From an uncultured beta proteobacterium (GTDB lineage: Bacteria > Pseudomonadota > Gammaproteobacteria > Burkholderiales > Burkholderiaceae_C), in NCBI GenBank assembly GCA_903906695.1, contig CAIVLG010000098.1, forward strand, positions 1-53,301: a stretch of 53,301 bases of DNA. Reading direction: 5' to 3'. This document shows positions 32,245 to 41,856 of the stretch, piece after piece. Within the stretch, counting starts at the first letter, position 1, and each line of letters starts with the position of its first letter. Position numbers and translations under genes: made by a program. The notes below the pieces were generated by a model. It saw nothing but the letters and a program-made list of their open reading frames with translations. It was not told where the DNA came from and did no database searches.

Positions 32245-34788
32245 ATGGCTGCAATACATGATTTGATCTCGCAAGTTCAGGATCCACGCCTTCGAGAACG
32301 ACTGACTGCCGAATGGGTTGCTGCATCACAGCACAAGAAATTCGGCTTGGTCTTTGAAGGACATTTGCCAGAGCTTCTTCCTCTGTATGGGGCCAAGCCA
32401 CGCAAGGGCGATCTGGTCTGTCGTCGCCAAGGAACATTGAAAGACGTTTGGCAGGTGAAGAGTGTGCGCGATGGGGTGGCAACTTGTGTCAAGCCACAAG
32501 ATGACGCTCATCCGTCTGAGCCAACACGTGCAACGGCGGAACCGGTTAATCTTGCGTTGGACGAGTTGCTGGTCGTACGCGAATTTGGCGAACCGATTTT
32601 TCCTGCGCTAATGCCGGTGGACTCCGTGCCGAATGGCCCCAAAGATGGGCCTTGGCATACCCTGATCGAGGCCGACAACTACCACGCACTGCAACTGCTG
32701 GATTACCTTTATGCCGGCCAGGTCGATTGCATTTACATCGACCCACCCTACAACACGGGCGCACGTGACTGGAAATATAACAACGACTACATAGACAGCA
32801 ACGACGGCTGGCGGCACAGCAAGTGGCTGGCTTTCATGGAAAAACGTCTGAAACTCGCCAAACGCTTGCTCAAACGGGATACCGGCGTGCTAATCGTGAC
32901 GATTGACGAACACGAGGTGCACCACTTGGGGATGCTGCTGGAGAGGGAGTTCCCGGAGGCATACCGGCAAATGGTGACGATCGTCATCAACCAAAAGGGC
33001 GTAGCGCAAGGCTGCCTGTCGCGGGCCGAGGAGTATGCGTTGTATTGCTTCAACCCGGGCGTGACCTTGGGAGACCACCACGATGACTTGCTCTCGCCCG
33101 ACCGCGGCGAGGCCAAGCGTTTTCAAACCCCGCGATGGGAGCGGTTGTTACGCGGCGGAACCAACTCGCGCCGTGAGGACCGGCCAGGACTGTTCTTTTC
33201 CATTACGGTCGATCCGGCGCTGCGCAAGATCATCTCGATCGGTGACCCTTTGCCACTTGATCAACAGCCCGACCTTTCGGCCACCGCCAACCGGCGCACT
33301 GCTTGGCCCTTGCGTACCGATGGCGCGTTCGGCAATTGGCGTGTCAGCCCACCAACTTTGAGAATCCTGCTGAAAAATGGCTATGTAAAGTTGGGCGGCT
33401 TTGATGAAGCACGCGGCACCTGGACCATCTTGTATCTCGGGCAGAAAGCTCAGAAGCAGATTGAAACAGGCGTGATTAACATCGCCAGTCGTGACGACAC
33501 AACCGGTGAGGTGTCTGTGCAATATACCGATGCACAGCAACGCTCAATCAAGACTGTCTGGCACCGAGCCACCCACGACGCGGGAAACTACGGCTCCAGC
33601 ATGCTACGCAGCATCCTGGGAGAGGGTGGAAAGTTTGCCTTCCCGAAGTCCCTCTACGCCACGCGTGACGCAGTTGCTGCTGTAGTTCGCAATCGCCCTC
33701 AAGCGCTGATCGTCGACTTCTTTGCCGGCAGTGGCACTACGCTGCACGCAGTCAACCTGCTCAACGCCACCGACGGCGGCCAGCGTCGTTGTATCCTGGT
33801 CACCAACAACGAAGTGTCGGCGGAAGAAGCTGATACTTTGCGCGGACGCGGAGTGCGCCCGGGTGATCCAGAATGGGAGGCACAGGGAATCTGTCGGTCA
33901 GTCACATGGCCGCGCTCCAAGTTCACCATCCTGGGTCGTCGTGACGACAGTACTTCCTTGCCAGGTGACTACCTGACAGGCAAGACGGTCGAAAAAGAAA
34001 AGGCACGCAACTTTACCCAGATCGGTTTTGTCGAACCAACCGCGTTGAATACCACTGCGAAGAAGAAACAAGTGGTTTCGATGATCGACGGTCTGCCGCA
34101 AACATTGGTAACGGATCCGTGCCCGTTCATCGTCTCCGAAGACCACAAGGTCAGTATTCTGTTCGATGCGTCCGCGTTTGAAGAATGGATAGAGTCCTTG
34201 GCGGAGCAGGATCACATCACCGATTTCTACATTGTCACGCCCTTCAAGAAAGTGTTCGATGGCTTGAAGGCTCAAGTCATTGAGACGCTGGGTCCCAACG
34301 TAGTGACCGAGGAAGAGAAGCGCCCGATGAGCGCCGGTTTCCCAGCCAATCTGGCGTACTTCAAGCTGGACTTCCTTGATAAGAATCGGGTCAGCTTGCG
34401 CCGTGCCTTCCGCGAGATTCTGCCGCTATTGTGGTTAAAGGCGGGATCCGTTGGCCCACGACCGGAGCTACCCAAGGGCGAACCAGAACCAGAAATACTG
34501 GCGCCCGAGGGCAGTAACTTTCTTGTGTTGTTGGAAGAAAGTCGTCTGTCCCGATTGCTCAAAGTTCTGAAAGGACGCACTGGTCTATCGCATGTGTTCA
34601 TCGTGACCGATGCCGACGAGTCATTCAAAGCGATGGCTGCGGACGTTCATGAATCGGCTGGCCGTTCCAACCCCAGTCTGCAGGTCGTGCAGCTCTATCG
34701 TGACTATCTCGTCAATTTCATGATCAACAAGCATCAAGATAGCGCGAGCCGTTCCGTTGCAGAAGCTGTGACGGGGGTGCCGTCATGA
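32245..34788 (+). CDS. mod: Type III-like DNA methyltransferase (Mod)
   Basis: The 847-residue product has DPPYNTG at 166-172 (motif IV) and DFFAGSGT at about 491-498 (motif I); this order is that of beta-class N6-adenine/N4-cytosine methyltransferases such as type III Mod. The region between (about 270-470) would be the target-recognition domain. A 160-residue N-terminal extension and a long C-terminal tail of about 200 residues exceed the classical length of around 650. The stop overlaps the helicase gene by ATGA. It would protect host DNA and supply specificity to the partner. Confidence 0.88.
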   Translation: MAAIHDLISQVQDPRLRERLTAEWVAASQHKKFGLVFEGHLPELLPLYGAKPRKGDLVCRRQGTLKDVWQVKSVRDGVATCVKPQDDAHPSEPTRATAEPVNLALDELLVVREFGEPIFPALMPVDSVPNGPKDGPWHTLIEADNYHALQLLDYLYAGQVDCIYIDPPYNTGARDWKYNNDYIDSNDGWRHSKWLAFMEKRLKLAKRLLKRDTGVLIVTIDEHEVHHLGMLLEREFPEAYRQMVTIVINQKGVAQGCLSRAEEYALYCFNPGVTLGDHHDDLLSPDRGEAKRFQTPRWERLLRGGTNSRREDRPGLFFSITVDPALRKIISIGDPLPLDQQPDLSATANRRTAWPLRTDGAFGNWRVSPPTLRILLKNGYVKLGGFDEARGTWTILYLGQKAQKQIETGVINIASRDDTTGEVSVQYTDAQQRSIKTVWHRATHDAGNYGSSMLRSILGEGGKFAFPKSLYATRDAVAAVVRNRPQALIVDFFAGSGTTLHAVNLLNATDGGQRRCILVTNNEVSAEEADTLRGRGVRPGDPEWEAQGICRSVTWPRSKFTILGRRDDSTSLPGDYLTGKTVEKEKARNFTQIGFVEPTALNTTAKKKQVVSMIDGLPQTLVTDPCPFIVSEDHKVSILFDASAFEEWIESLAEQDHITDFYIVTPFKKVFDGLKAQVIETLGPNVVTEEEKRPMSAGFPANLAYFKLDFLDKNRVSLRRAFREILPLLWLKAGSVGPRPELPKGEPEPEILAPEGSNFLVLLEESRLSRLLKVLKGRTGLSHVFIVTDADESFKAMAADVHESAGRSNPSLQVVQLYRDYLVNFMINKHQDSASRSVAEAVTGVPS

Positions 34789-37307
34789 AGATCACGCTGT
34801 TCGATTTCCAGAAAGATGCTCTGCATCTGCTGCGCGACAAGCTGACTGCTGCGCGCAACTTCGCGAGTTGCGACAACCCGCAAGCCATTGCGTTTTCCGC
34901 ACCCACTGGTAGTGGAAAAACCATCGTCATGACGGCGCTATTCGAGGCCATCCTTGATGAACCTGATGATCAGTTGGCCTGGCCGCTGGATTGGCAGCCG
35001 CAGACTGATGCTGTGATCCTGTGGGTGTCGGACATACCCGAACTCAATGAACAGACCAAGCTCAAGATCGAGAGCAAGTCTGACCGCATCTACCGGGTTA
35101 ATCAGCTGATTCCGATTGAGTCGACCTTCGATGCCGAGCGCCTGCAAGGCGGCAGGGTTTACTTCATCAACACCCAGAAATTGGGTAATGACAAGCTGCT
35201 CACCAAGGTGGCTGACGGTCGTCAATATTCCATCTGGCAGACGCTCACCAACACGGCCAAGGCCATTCCAGATCGCTTCTACGTCGTGATCGATGAAGCG
35301 CATCGGGGCATGGCTGGCGGCCGTGGAGCGCGTGAAGCGCAGACGCTGATGCAACGCTTTTTGCTGGGTTATCCTGAGGTCGGGCTCGTCAAAATGCCCC
35401 TGGTCATTGGCATTTCTGCAACACCCAAGCGCTTCATGGACCTACTCGAACATGCGCCGCACACGGTTCACAAGGTGGCCATCGCACCGGATGAAGTGCG
35501 CAAATCCGGTCTGCTTAAGGACCGCATACTGATACATCATCCCGAATCCGCGACCAGCGCTGAAATGGCATTGTTGGAAGAAGCAGCCCGACGCTGGGGC
35601 CAGATGGCATTTGCCTGGGCCACCTATTGTCGAGAGGAAGGTGAGCAAACGGTCTGGCCTGTGTTGGTCGTACAAGTAGACAACGCCACAGCAAACGCCG
35701 TCACCAGGACCAGTCTGCCCGATGCACTCAACGTCATTGAGAGCGCCATAGGCCGTCGACTCAATGAAGGCGAGGTGGCACACGCCATGCATGACACTGG
35801 CGACATGGACGTCGGTGGCCGGCGTGTGCGCAAGGTCGACGCGTCTCGAATTGATGCGGACAAGAACATTGGCGTGGTCTTCTTTAAGACCAGCCTTTCC
35901 ACAGGTTGGGACTGCCCTCGTGCGGAAGTGATGATGTCATTTCGCCGCGCTGAGGACCACACCTATATTGCGCAGTTGCTTGGCCGGATGGTGCGCACGC
36001 CCCTTGCACGACGCATCGAACGCGACGCTGCACTGAACGATGTGCACTTATTCCTCCCGCATTTCGATACAAGCGCCGTGACCAGCGTCGTTGAGTCGCT
36101 GCACAACGCCGAAGACGTACCCCCATCAGAAACAGGATCGAGCCGTGATTTGGTAGTGCTGGTACGTCGTACCGACACTGAAGACATCTTTGGTGCGCTT
36201 GATGAGCTGATCACGTACCGGGTCAATGCCACCAGGGCACAAAGCCATTTGCGACGCTTTATGGCTATTTCACGCAACCTGACGATGGACGAAATTGATG
36301 ACAGTGCGTGGGACCAGGCCAAGAGTCAAATCATCGGCTGGATGACTGAACAGCTTGCCGCAATGAAGGCTGCAGGTTTGTTTGAGCCGGTTGCCACTGC
36401 CGTTACACGAGTCGGCCTAAAGACGATTGCCGTGAAGAATGGCACGGGTGTGACCGAGCCCCTGCCTGACTATCTCATCGACAGTTCTGATGTGGACATT
36501 GACCGCCTGTTTGAGGAAGCTGGCCGCATTCTCAGTCACAGCCTGCACATTGAATATTGGCGTGCACATCCAGACAGGGATGCCACTGAAGTTAAGGTGG
36601 AGGTCATTGTGATCGCGCGGCATGTGCCAGCGATGTCGTGGATCACGTCGGCGGCCGAGAAAGCCTTCAACAGTTTGTACGACACCAACAAGAAAGATAT
36701 CGGCAAACTGAAGGAACAACGACGAAGCAGTTACGAAAAACTGCGGCTCGCAACCGCCAAGCCCAATGAGGTTCCCTGGCACTTGCCTGAGTCCATTGAT
36801 TTTCGTCGCAGGCCCACCGATCCACTTTGGGATCGTCATTTGTTCGTTGAGAGCAGTGGGCAGTTCCGGGCCGATCTCGGCACTTGGGAAGCTGGAGTAT
36901 TGCAGGAGGAGCTTGCGAAACCCGAAGTCGTTGGTTGGCTGCGCAACCTGGACCGCAAGCCGTGGTCTCTGGAGATTCCCTACGAAACCGGCGGTGCTAT
37001 CCACCCGATGTTCCCTGATCTGGTTATCGCCAGAAAGATCGGGAGTGCAATCACCTTGGATGTTCTTGAGCCGCATGATCCCAGCCTGGACGACAACTTC
37101 GAGAAGGCCGTGGGTCTGGCGCGGTTTGCCGAACGACATGGCGCGCTGTTTGGTCGAATTCAGTTGATTCGCAAGCAGTCATCGCCAGCTGGTGGAGAGC
37201 ATTACGTGCGACTGGAAATCAACAAACAGGCCGCGATCAAGAAGTTACTGTTGATCACCAGCAATCCTCAACTCAATGCAATTTTTGACGGTATAGAAGA
37301 AGTCTAA
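34785..37307 (+). CDS. res: Type III-like restriction helicase-nuclease (Res)
   Basis: The 840-residue protein has SF2 motifs: APTGSGKT (39-46), VIDEAH (168-173, DEAH at 170-173), GISATPKR in motif III, and QLLGRMVRTP in motif VI. The C-terminal part contains MFPDLVIARK, then LDVLEPHD near residue 755, in the place where type III Res enzymes carry the PD-(D/E)xK nuclease; the last position is H, not K. It is co-translated with mod. It probably cuts unmodified foreign DNA after ATP-driven communication between sites. The variant nuclease motif is noted separately. Confidence 0.87.
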   Translation: MKITLFDFQKDALHLLRDKLTAARNFASCDNPQAIAFSAPTGSGKTIVMTALFEAILDEPDDQLAWPLDWQPQTDAVILWVSDIPELNEQTKLKIESKSDRIYRVNQLIPIESTFDAERLQGGRVYFINTQKLGNDKLLTKVADGRQYSIWQTLTNTAKAIPDRFYVVIDEAHRGMAGGRGAREAQTLMQRFLLGYPEVGLVKMPLVIGISATPKRFMDLLEHAPHTVHKVAIAPDEVRKSGLLKDRILIHHPESATSAEMALLEEAARRWGQMAFAWATYCREEGEQTVWPVLVVQVDNATANAVTRTSLPDALNVIESAIGRRLNEGEVAHAMHDTGDMDVGGRRVRKVDASRIDADKNIGVVFFKTSLSTGWDCPRAEVMMSFRRAEDHTYIAQLLGRMVRTPLARRIERDAALNDVHLFLPHFDTSAVTSVVESLHNAEDVPPSETGSSRDLVVLVRRTDTEDIFGALDELITYRVNATRAQSHLRRFMAISRNLTMDEIDDSAWDQAKSQIIGWMTEQLAAMKAAGLFEPVATAVTRVGLKTIAVKNGTGVTEPLPDYLIDSSDVDIDRLFEEAGRILSHSLHIEYWRAHPDRDATEVKVEVIVIARHVPAMSWITSAAEKAFNSLYDTNKKDIGKLKEQRRSSYEKLRLATAKPNEVPWHLPESIDFRRRPTDPLWDRHLFVESSGQFRADLGTWEAGVLQEELAKPEVVGWLRNLDRKPWSLEIPYETGGAIHPMFPDLVIARKIGSAITLDVLEPHDPSLDDNFEKAVGLARFAERHGALFGRIQLIRKQSSPAGGEHYVRLEINKQAAIKKLLLITSNPQLNAIFDGIEEV

Positions 37308-37324
37308 GTACGACTCACGCGGCC

Positions 37325-37336
37325 GCCGCATGCGGC
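37325..37336. terminator. Perfect palindrome between convergent genes
   Basis: GCCGCATGCGGC is a perfect 12-base palindrome between the res stop (37307) and the DUF4236 gene stop (37339). It could end transcripts from both sides, but there is no T-run. Confidence 0.35.
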
Positions 37337-37338
37337 GC

Positions 37339-37929
37339 TCAGTGACTGCGTGCGGCGTCCAGCACCCGTAGAGAAAGTTCGCTCTGCGCGTCTTTTATCT
37401 GATGCGCACGGGCAAAGGCCTTTGCCGCTGCTCGTGTTTTGGGTCCGATAAGGCCGTCAGGTGTACCGGCATTGAACCCCCGCTTCTTCAGCAGCGTCTG
37501 AAGCTCAAGTACCTCGTCACGGGTAAGTGGGCGATCAGGTTTGGGCGGTGCGACCGGTGGTTGCGATTGGGATGGCGCCGGTTTGGAAATCGTGGCCGGC
37601 TGCTTCGACTCTGTCGTGGTCGATTGACCACCAAAAAGAACGACCATCCCAACGAAGAGCACACCCAGGCCGATAACCTTCCAGCCTATCCCAGGGCTGC
37701 TTTCTGCTCCAGGAATTGCTGCAGGAGCGACTTGCGGGGTCTTGGGCCATTGGTGCGATTCTTGGTAATAGACCCCGGTACCCGGAAGGCCAACGGTTTG
37801 CCGAACACCGCGTGGTCCGATATTGACATTCAAACCCGGTGGGCCAACGCCGAAGCTCACACCCGACTTACTCAAGTTCAGTCGAAAGAACTTCCCCAGA
37901 GAAATCGACTTTCGAAAGCGTATGCCCAT
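37339..37929 (-). CDS. DUF4236 protein with peptidoglycan-binding domain
   Basis: Residues 1-55 match DUF4236 (GIRFRKSISLGKFFRLNLSK, then SFGVGPPGLNVNIGPRGVRQ). A transmembrane helix at about 84-103 and a Pro/Gln-rich linker separate it from a C-terminal peptidoglycan-binding-1-like domain (LQTLLKKRGFNAGTPDGLIGPKTRAA). The likely topology puts DUF4236 in the cytoplasm and the binding domain in the periplasm. It sits beside the phage lysozyme, at the border between defence cluster and prophage, and could belong to either. Confidence 0.8.
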   Translation of the reverse strand: MGIRFRKSISLGKFFRLNLSKSGVSFGVGPPGLNVNIGPRGVRQTVGLPGTGVYYQESHQWPKTPQVAPAAIPGAESSPGIGWKVIGLGVLFVGMVVLFGGQSTTTESKQPATISKPAPSQSQPPVAPPKPDRPLTRDEVLELQTLLKKRGFNAGTPDGLIGPKTRAAAKAFARAHQIKDAQSELSLRVLDAARSH

Positions 37930-37962
37930 AGGCCGGACTTTACGCCAGGCCTGATCGGTAAG

Positions 37963-38415
37963 TCACGCCAGTAAAGCCGCTTCGGCTTCCCTCCGCGTGA
38001 CAAGTCCTGGAAGAACCCTCCCGCCGCCATGAATCCATTTGCGCAACTCCACTGCGGCACCGGGCCAGTCCATCTGATTGATGCGTCGGCGTAGCGTAGA
38101 TGTCTGCAGCCGACCTGCCCCAAGGTTGAAAGTGAAATCCACGATGGCCGCAAGCCTTTGCTCGGGCTCGGTCACCAATACCGGGCAATAGCGCAGCGTG
38201 GCGACCAGCGCGGCCTTCAGGTCGGCGGTAAGATAGGTTTCAGCTTCTGCCTCGGTCACTGGCGGGTGATCTGGCTGGCACAGGTGCCCCCAGCCAATCG
38301 TCCAGTACCCTGCCGGGCAAACATACGGATACGCCCGACCCGGGTCATTCTTTGGCACCCGATGAAATCCCTCAAACCGCTTGGCCAGCACGATGGCCGC
38401 CTGCGGGATCTCCAT
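37963..38415 (-). CDS. Phage lysozyme (GH24 endolysin)
   Basis: ATG 38415 overlaps the stop of the upstream gene (TGATG). The 150-residue product shows the T4/P22-type pattern: LAKRFEGFHRV with the catalytic Glu, then YWTIGWGHL with the conserved Thr, and DFTFNLGAGRLQTSTLRRR towards the end. It cleaves peptidoglycan at the end of lytic growth. No signal sequence is present, so a holin is needed. It is the last gene of the minus-strand late operon. Confidence 0.9.
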   Translation of the reverse strand: MEIPQAAIVLAKRFEGFHRVPKNDPGRAYPYVCPAGYWTIGWGHLCQPDHPPVTEAEAETYLTADLKAALVATLRYCPVLVTEPEQRLAAIVDFTFNLGAGRLQTSTLRRRINQMDWPGAAVELRKWIHGGGRVLPGLVTRREAEAALLA

Positions 38416-38891
38416 CACGATTTCGCCCGATCCCACACCCTGCCGATGAACCAAAAGTTCAACACCCCAGACCACAATGCCTGATCCGCGCCGGTCCAAG
38501 CTGCTTGAACGGCTTCAACCCATCCCGCCCCACCATTGACGGCTGCAACGAAGGCTGTGCCCTTGGCAGTGCAGTACAGAGACATGAACAAATAGGTGAT
38601 GATTGGTCGCACACTAGTCGAAAGCGCATCCGCCCACTTCACCCCTGATGGCCTGCCCTGTCCAGCCACCGCTTCCTTGAATGCCTCGATCGCGCCGGTG
38701 TTCCATGCTGCATCAGCACTGGCACCAATCTCCGCCATGCGACTGGCGCCTCGCAGCTTCTCGAACTCCAGCGCCTTGTCCTGCATCGAGAGCTCATGGC
38801 TGCGCTCGCCATTTCGATCCAGCCATTTCAGGACTTCTGGTGCCAGCCGGAAAGCGCCGCCCAGCAGTCCACCCAGTAATGTCTCGATCAT
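38415..38891 (-). CDS. Putative holin-type phage membrane protein
   Basis: The 158-residue product starts MIETLLGGLLGG, has a charged middle (about 25-60), and a hydrophobic C-terminal half with IITYLFMSLYCTAKGTAFVA and FWFIGRVW. It resembles the large holin-like proteins that precede endolysins in siphophage genomes. It overlaps both neighbours (ATGA with the upstream gene, TGATG with the lysozyme). Holin function is inferred from position. Confidence 0.7.
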   Translation of the reverse strand: MIETLLGGLLGGAFRLAPEVLKWLDRNGERSHELSMQDKALEFEKLRGASRMAEIGASADAAWNTGAIEAFKEAVAGQGRPSGVKWADALSTSVRPIITYLFMSLYCTAKGTAFVAAVNGGAGWVEAVQAAWTGADQALWSGVLNFWFIGRVWDRAKS

Positions 38892-39190
38892 TGGCCACCT
38901 CCAAACAGCTTGAGCTTCACAAACGCGCCCGCCAGGAGCGCCATCACAAGCCCGGTGACCAGCATCTTGATGATGGTAAGACCGGCAGTGCGTTTGGCAT
39001 CGTTGAATGCGTCGAGCAGACCGCGCAGTTCACGAATATCACTGGCTGCTTGGGGTCCTTCAAGACCGACTTCCGATAGCGCTTGTCGGGCGCCGAGCTC
39101 TGCCACGTGCACAAGCAGCTTCTCAAATTCATCCTTTGGCAGGGAAACCATGCCATCTGTCAACATAGGTGAGTTGGTGGGTGCATTCAT
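38888..39190 (-). CDS. DUF6127-like phage membrane protein
   Basis: The 100-residue protein has a soluble N-terminal half (VSLPKDEFEKLLVHVAELGA, then DIRELRGLLDAFNDAKR) and one C-terminal transmembrane helix (about 74-92). The pattern is that of DUF6127, which sits near lysis genes in phages and gene-transfer-agent-like clusters. It overlaps the putative holin by four bases and may be a spanin- or holin-helper. A hairpin lies in its leader. Confidence 0.7.
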   Translation of the reverse strand: MNAPTNSPMLTDGMVSLPKDEFEKLLVHVAELGARQALSEVGLEGPQAASDIRELRGLLDAFNDAKRTAGLTIIKMLVTGLVMALLAGAFVKLKLFGGGQ

Positions 39191-39209
39191 CTTCAGTCTC
39201 CAAAAATGC

Positions 39210-39248
39210 GAAACCCACCTGATGCGTAAACATCAAGGCGGGCTTCAG
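39210..39248 (-). terminator. Hairpin in the leader of the lysis genes
   Basis: GAAACCCACCTGATG and CATCAAGGCGGGCTTC form an imperfect hairpin around a short loop. The left arm shares GCGAAACCCACCTG with the hairpin at 50443-50479. It could be an RNA processing site or weak terminator between tail and lysis genes. Confidence 0.45.
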
Positions 39249-39275
39249 GGTTAACAAAGGGAAATGTGTCTTGCT

Positions 39276-39497
39276 TTAAATCTCGATAATCTCCAACGCC
39301 AGATTGGGCGCAACGGCTTCCAAGACGCCGTCACGCACAAACACTTTCTGCCCGATCGCGGCGCTGCCACGCGCATGGACAGTTCCACCACCTGGCAACT
39401 GCACACTCAGCACGCCGGCGCCAACTTCGATCACGGTGCCGGTCTGCAGCGGCGCATCCGGCAGCAACTGGCGAAACTGCTCGTAAACGTTATGCAT
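39276..39497 (-). CDS. Small phage structural protein (73 aa)
   Basis: ATG 39497 lies in the last codons of the upstream gene (overlap of eight bases). The product is a compact beta-rich domain (TGTVIEVGAGVLSVQLPGG, then IGQKVFVRDGVLEA), a pattern like small baseplate or OB-fold phage proteins. Its role is not known. A longer upstream frame exists but overlaps the tail gene deeply. Confidence 0.65.
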   Translation of the reverse strand: MHNVYEQFRQLLPDAPLQTGTVIEVGAGVLSVQLPGGGTVHARGSAAIGQKVFVRDGVLEAVAPNLALEIIEI

Positions 39498-41445
39498 AGG
39501 CTTGCACTCCCAGCGTCTGCCAGACTTCGGGCAGTCCAGCCTGCACCTGTGTGGCACGGACCAGACCGAGCCGAGTCACGCTCCCGTCCTGGTATTCAAC
39601 AAAGGCGCCTGGTTCGATGATTCCAGTCTCAGTGAGGACTGGCAGTCGCAGGCTCACCTCGATCTGACGACCGGTGTCAGACAGAACCGCGATGCCACGC
39701 TGACGCGCCGCAGAGCTCTCCGTGATCAGGGAATCAACGACCATCGGCGCCAGCACATCACCTGCGGTCCCGGAGCGTGTCACCTGCCCAAGTACACCGA
39801 CTCCCTGACCCGACACAAACACCCGGTTGTAGGCAGGCTTTTCCAACCAGCGCAGGGACTCGCGCTGAACGGCGTCCACTGGCAATACGAAGTCGGGTGT
39901 GACGGTGTCCCACTCCCAGGGTGCTACGGGATAGCGATGACGCACACGAAGGCTTTTGTCCGTTCGGTGAGGGATCAGGTAGCCACCGGCAGCGCTTGCA
40001 ATCGCAGTGAGTGCCTCGATCCAGGTCCCCTGCTGCGCAAAAACGCCGGCTGGCACATTCCAGTCCGTCAGACCCCAATCCACGGTCCAGCCCAGCGATA
40101 CGCCATTGATCGTGAGCACGTCGTCCATCAACTGCCGCGCCGTCCGAGGTCCAGCGTTGCTGAACGTCATCACCGGTGCATAGGGGGCTGCAAGCACCGC
40201 GTTCCGACCCCTGCCAGTGACTTTGATGCTCGCATCACCGAAGCTGCGCTCGCGGCTGATGCTCTCAGCCAGGACATGGAAACCGGCGCCATTCACGCTG
40301 GCCATCAACGCTACCGGCCCCGAGCCGTTGCCGGGATCAAGCATCGCCTCGGCACTTGCTGGCAGCGAGGCTTCAAAGCCCCACGTCCATGAAGCGGCAT
40401 CCAGCGACAGCGACAGACTGAACACCGGCACGTCAAAGCCATCGATGACTCGGCGCAGACTCACATCATTGATCACAAAGTACACCCTTTTAACAGGAAC
40501 TGTGACCACACCAGCAGGCGTGATCTCACACTGGCGCAGCCCAAACACGAGCAGCGGCGCGGAAAACGGCGGGCATGCAAACAGCAGCTGCGCACCCCAG
40601 TAAGGGATCGGCGTGATCGGCTGCACAGGCGCCACATGAATGCCCGGCCGCGGCACCCATGCCTCCCCAAACCGACCGACCCAACCTTTGCCGCGCGCCA
40701 TGCCCGGACCAGCGTGATCGCGATAGCGTGAAGAGGGGCACATGCTGGCATCCTGGAACCTTGCACCGAGCCAGTTGCGCCGATCACGCAGACCATCCTG
40801 AAAGCGCGGCCGCAGCATTCCGTTCTGGGCGCGAAGCCCGTCTTTGAACGTGCCCAGTTGCTGCAGCCTGCGATCGCTCAAGCCCTCCTGCCAATTGGCA
40901 TGGAGTCCGGCGCCACGCCGCTGGCCATCTTCAAACAAGCCGGATCTGCTGCCGACCGTGCGCAGCGCCTCGACAAACGCCATCCCCACCGGGATGCTTA
41001 TCAGAATCGCCTCGGTGAATGCCGATTGCGCACCCACCTCCATGCGCAACGCATGCTTCTCGGGCGCCGTGATCCCCGACTCTCTGGTCGCCGCCACTTG
41101 AGCCTGTGTTTGCACACGGGCCACCGTGGGCCGCTGCGTTTGCGATTGGTACTGCACGGCCGCACTGCAGGTCAAGGACGGCAGCAAGGACCTGACAGAC
41201 ACCGCCAAACCCAGCACAATCGCCTGCGCACCGTTGAGCCCTGGCAACGCCGCGTCAAGTGCCACCGTCGCGTCCGGCTGTGAGCCAACACCCGCATCGT
41301 CACCGAATACCAGCCTGACAGGCAAACCGGTAACCGGATTTTCAGCAAAGACAAGATCGGTTGGCAGCCTGATGTCAGCACCAAAGACCAGAGGAACAGG
41401 CGTCGCCGTTATCGGCTCTCCACAGAAGAGCAGGTCCTTTACCAC
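39490..41445 (-). CDS. Phage tail/hub-type protein (651 aa)
   Basis: The probable start is GTG 41445. The N-terminal 110 residues are rich in short strands (LLFCGEPITATPVPLVFG) and the next 180 are Arg/Gln-rich and low complexity. The C-terminal 360 residues look like a tail hub or baseplate protein: VYFVINDVSLRRVIDGFDVP, a segment with TARQLMDDVLTINGVSLGW and ALTAIASAAGGYLIPHRTDK, which resembles the gp27-like fold used by phage hubs. It reads with neighbours 39276 and 41449 as one transcript. Function by similarity of pattern only. Confidence 0.65.
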   Translation of the reverse strand: MVKDLLFCGEPITATPVPLVFGADIRLPTDLVFAENPVTGLPVRLVFGDDAGVGSQPDATVALDAALPGLNGAQAIVLGLAVSVRSLLPSLTCSAAVQYQSQTQRPTVARVQTQAQVAATRESGITAPEKHALRMEVGAQSAFTEAILISIPVGMAFVEALRTVGSRSGLFEDGQRRGAGLHANWQEGLSDRRLQQLGTFKDGLRAQNGMLRPRFQDGLRDRRNWLGARFQDASMCPSSRYRDHAGPGMARGKGWVGRFGEAWVPRPGIHVAPVQPITPIPYWGAQLLFACPPFSAPLLVFGLRQCEITPAGVVTVPVKRVYFVINDVSLRRVIDGFDVPVFSLSLSLDAASWTWGFEASLPASAEAMLDPGNGSGPVALMASVNGAGFHVLAESISRERSFGDASIKVTGRGRNAVLAAPYAPVMTFSNAGPRTARQLMDDVLTINGVSLGWTVDWGLTDWNVPAGVFAQQGTWIEALTAIASAAGGYLIPHRTDKSLRVRHRYPVAPWEWDTVTPDFVLPVDAVQRESLRWLEKPAYNRVFVSGQGVGVLGQVTRSGTAGDVLAPMVVDSLITESSAARQRGIAVLSDTGRQIEVSLRLPVLTETGIIEPGAFVEYQDGSVTRLGLVRATQVQAGLPEVWQTLGVQAYA

Positions 41446-41448
41446 GAC

Positions 41449-41856
41449 TCAACTCAGCGTGCTGATGCCCAGCAGTGCCCGCGCACCCGCGTAAAGCAGT
41501 GTTCCGGCTGTCCCCAACACCTTGAAATCCCCATCCCCTGCCGCATCGCTCACACTGCCATCAGCCACATGCATCTCATCCCCATTGACCCAGCGCGCCC
41601 AAAGGGCCGTTCCGGTCTCAAGAATCAAATCACCACCCACATCTGCCTGAACCAGTGTCAAGACTCCCGCATCGATAGCGCCGCAGGGCTTGGCCAGCGT
41701 GATTTCGACCAAAGGCGCGGCCAGCGGATCCCCACCGGTGGCAGGTCTTGCAGTTGCATAGAGCCGGATTCTTGAATTCTGCACACCGGTGTCGGCAAAG
41801 GCCATTGTTCCTTGTAGCCGAGCAGCGTTGTGCGCCGCCGATATGGCCAGTGTCAT
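41449..41856 (-). CDS. Phage structural protein (135 aa)
   Basis: The product has no signal peptide and is a beta-rich domain (SRIRLYATARPATGGDPLA, LARWVNGDEMHVADG-like). It overlaps the upstream gene (41853-41856, ATGA). It occurs next to tail genes in related prophages as far as I recall; role unknown. Confidence 0.6.
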   Translation of the reverse strand: MTLAISAAHNAARLQGTMAFADTGVQNSRIRLYATARPATGGDPLAAPLVEITLAKPCGAIDAGVLTLVQADVGGDLILETGTALWARWVNGDEMHVADGSVSDAAGDGDFKVLGTAGTLLYAGARALLGISTLS

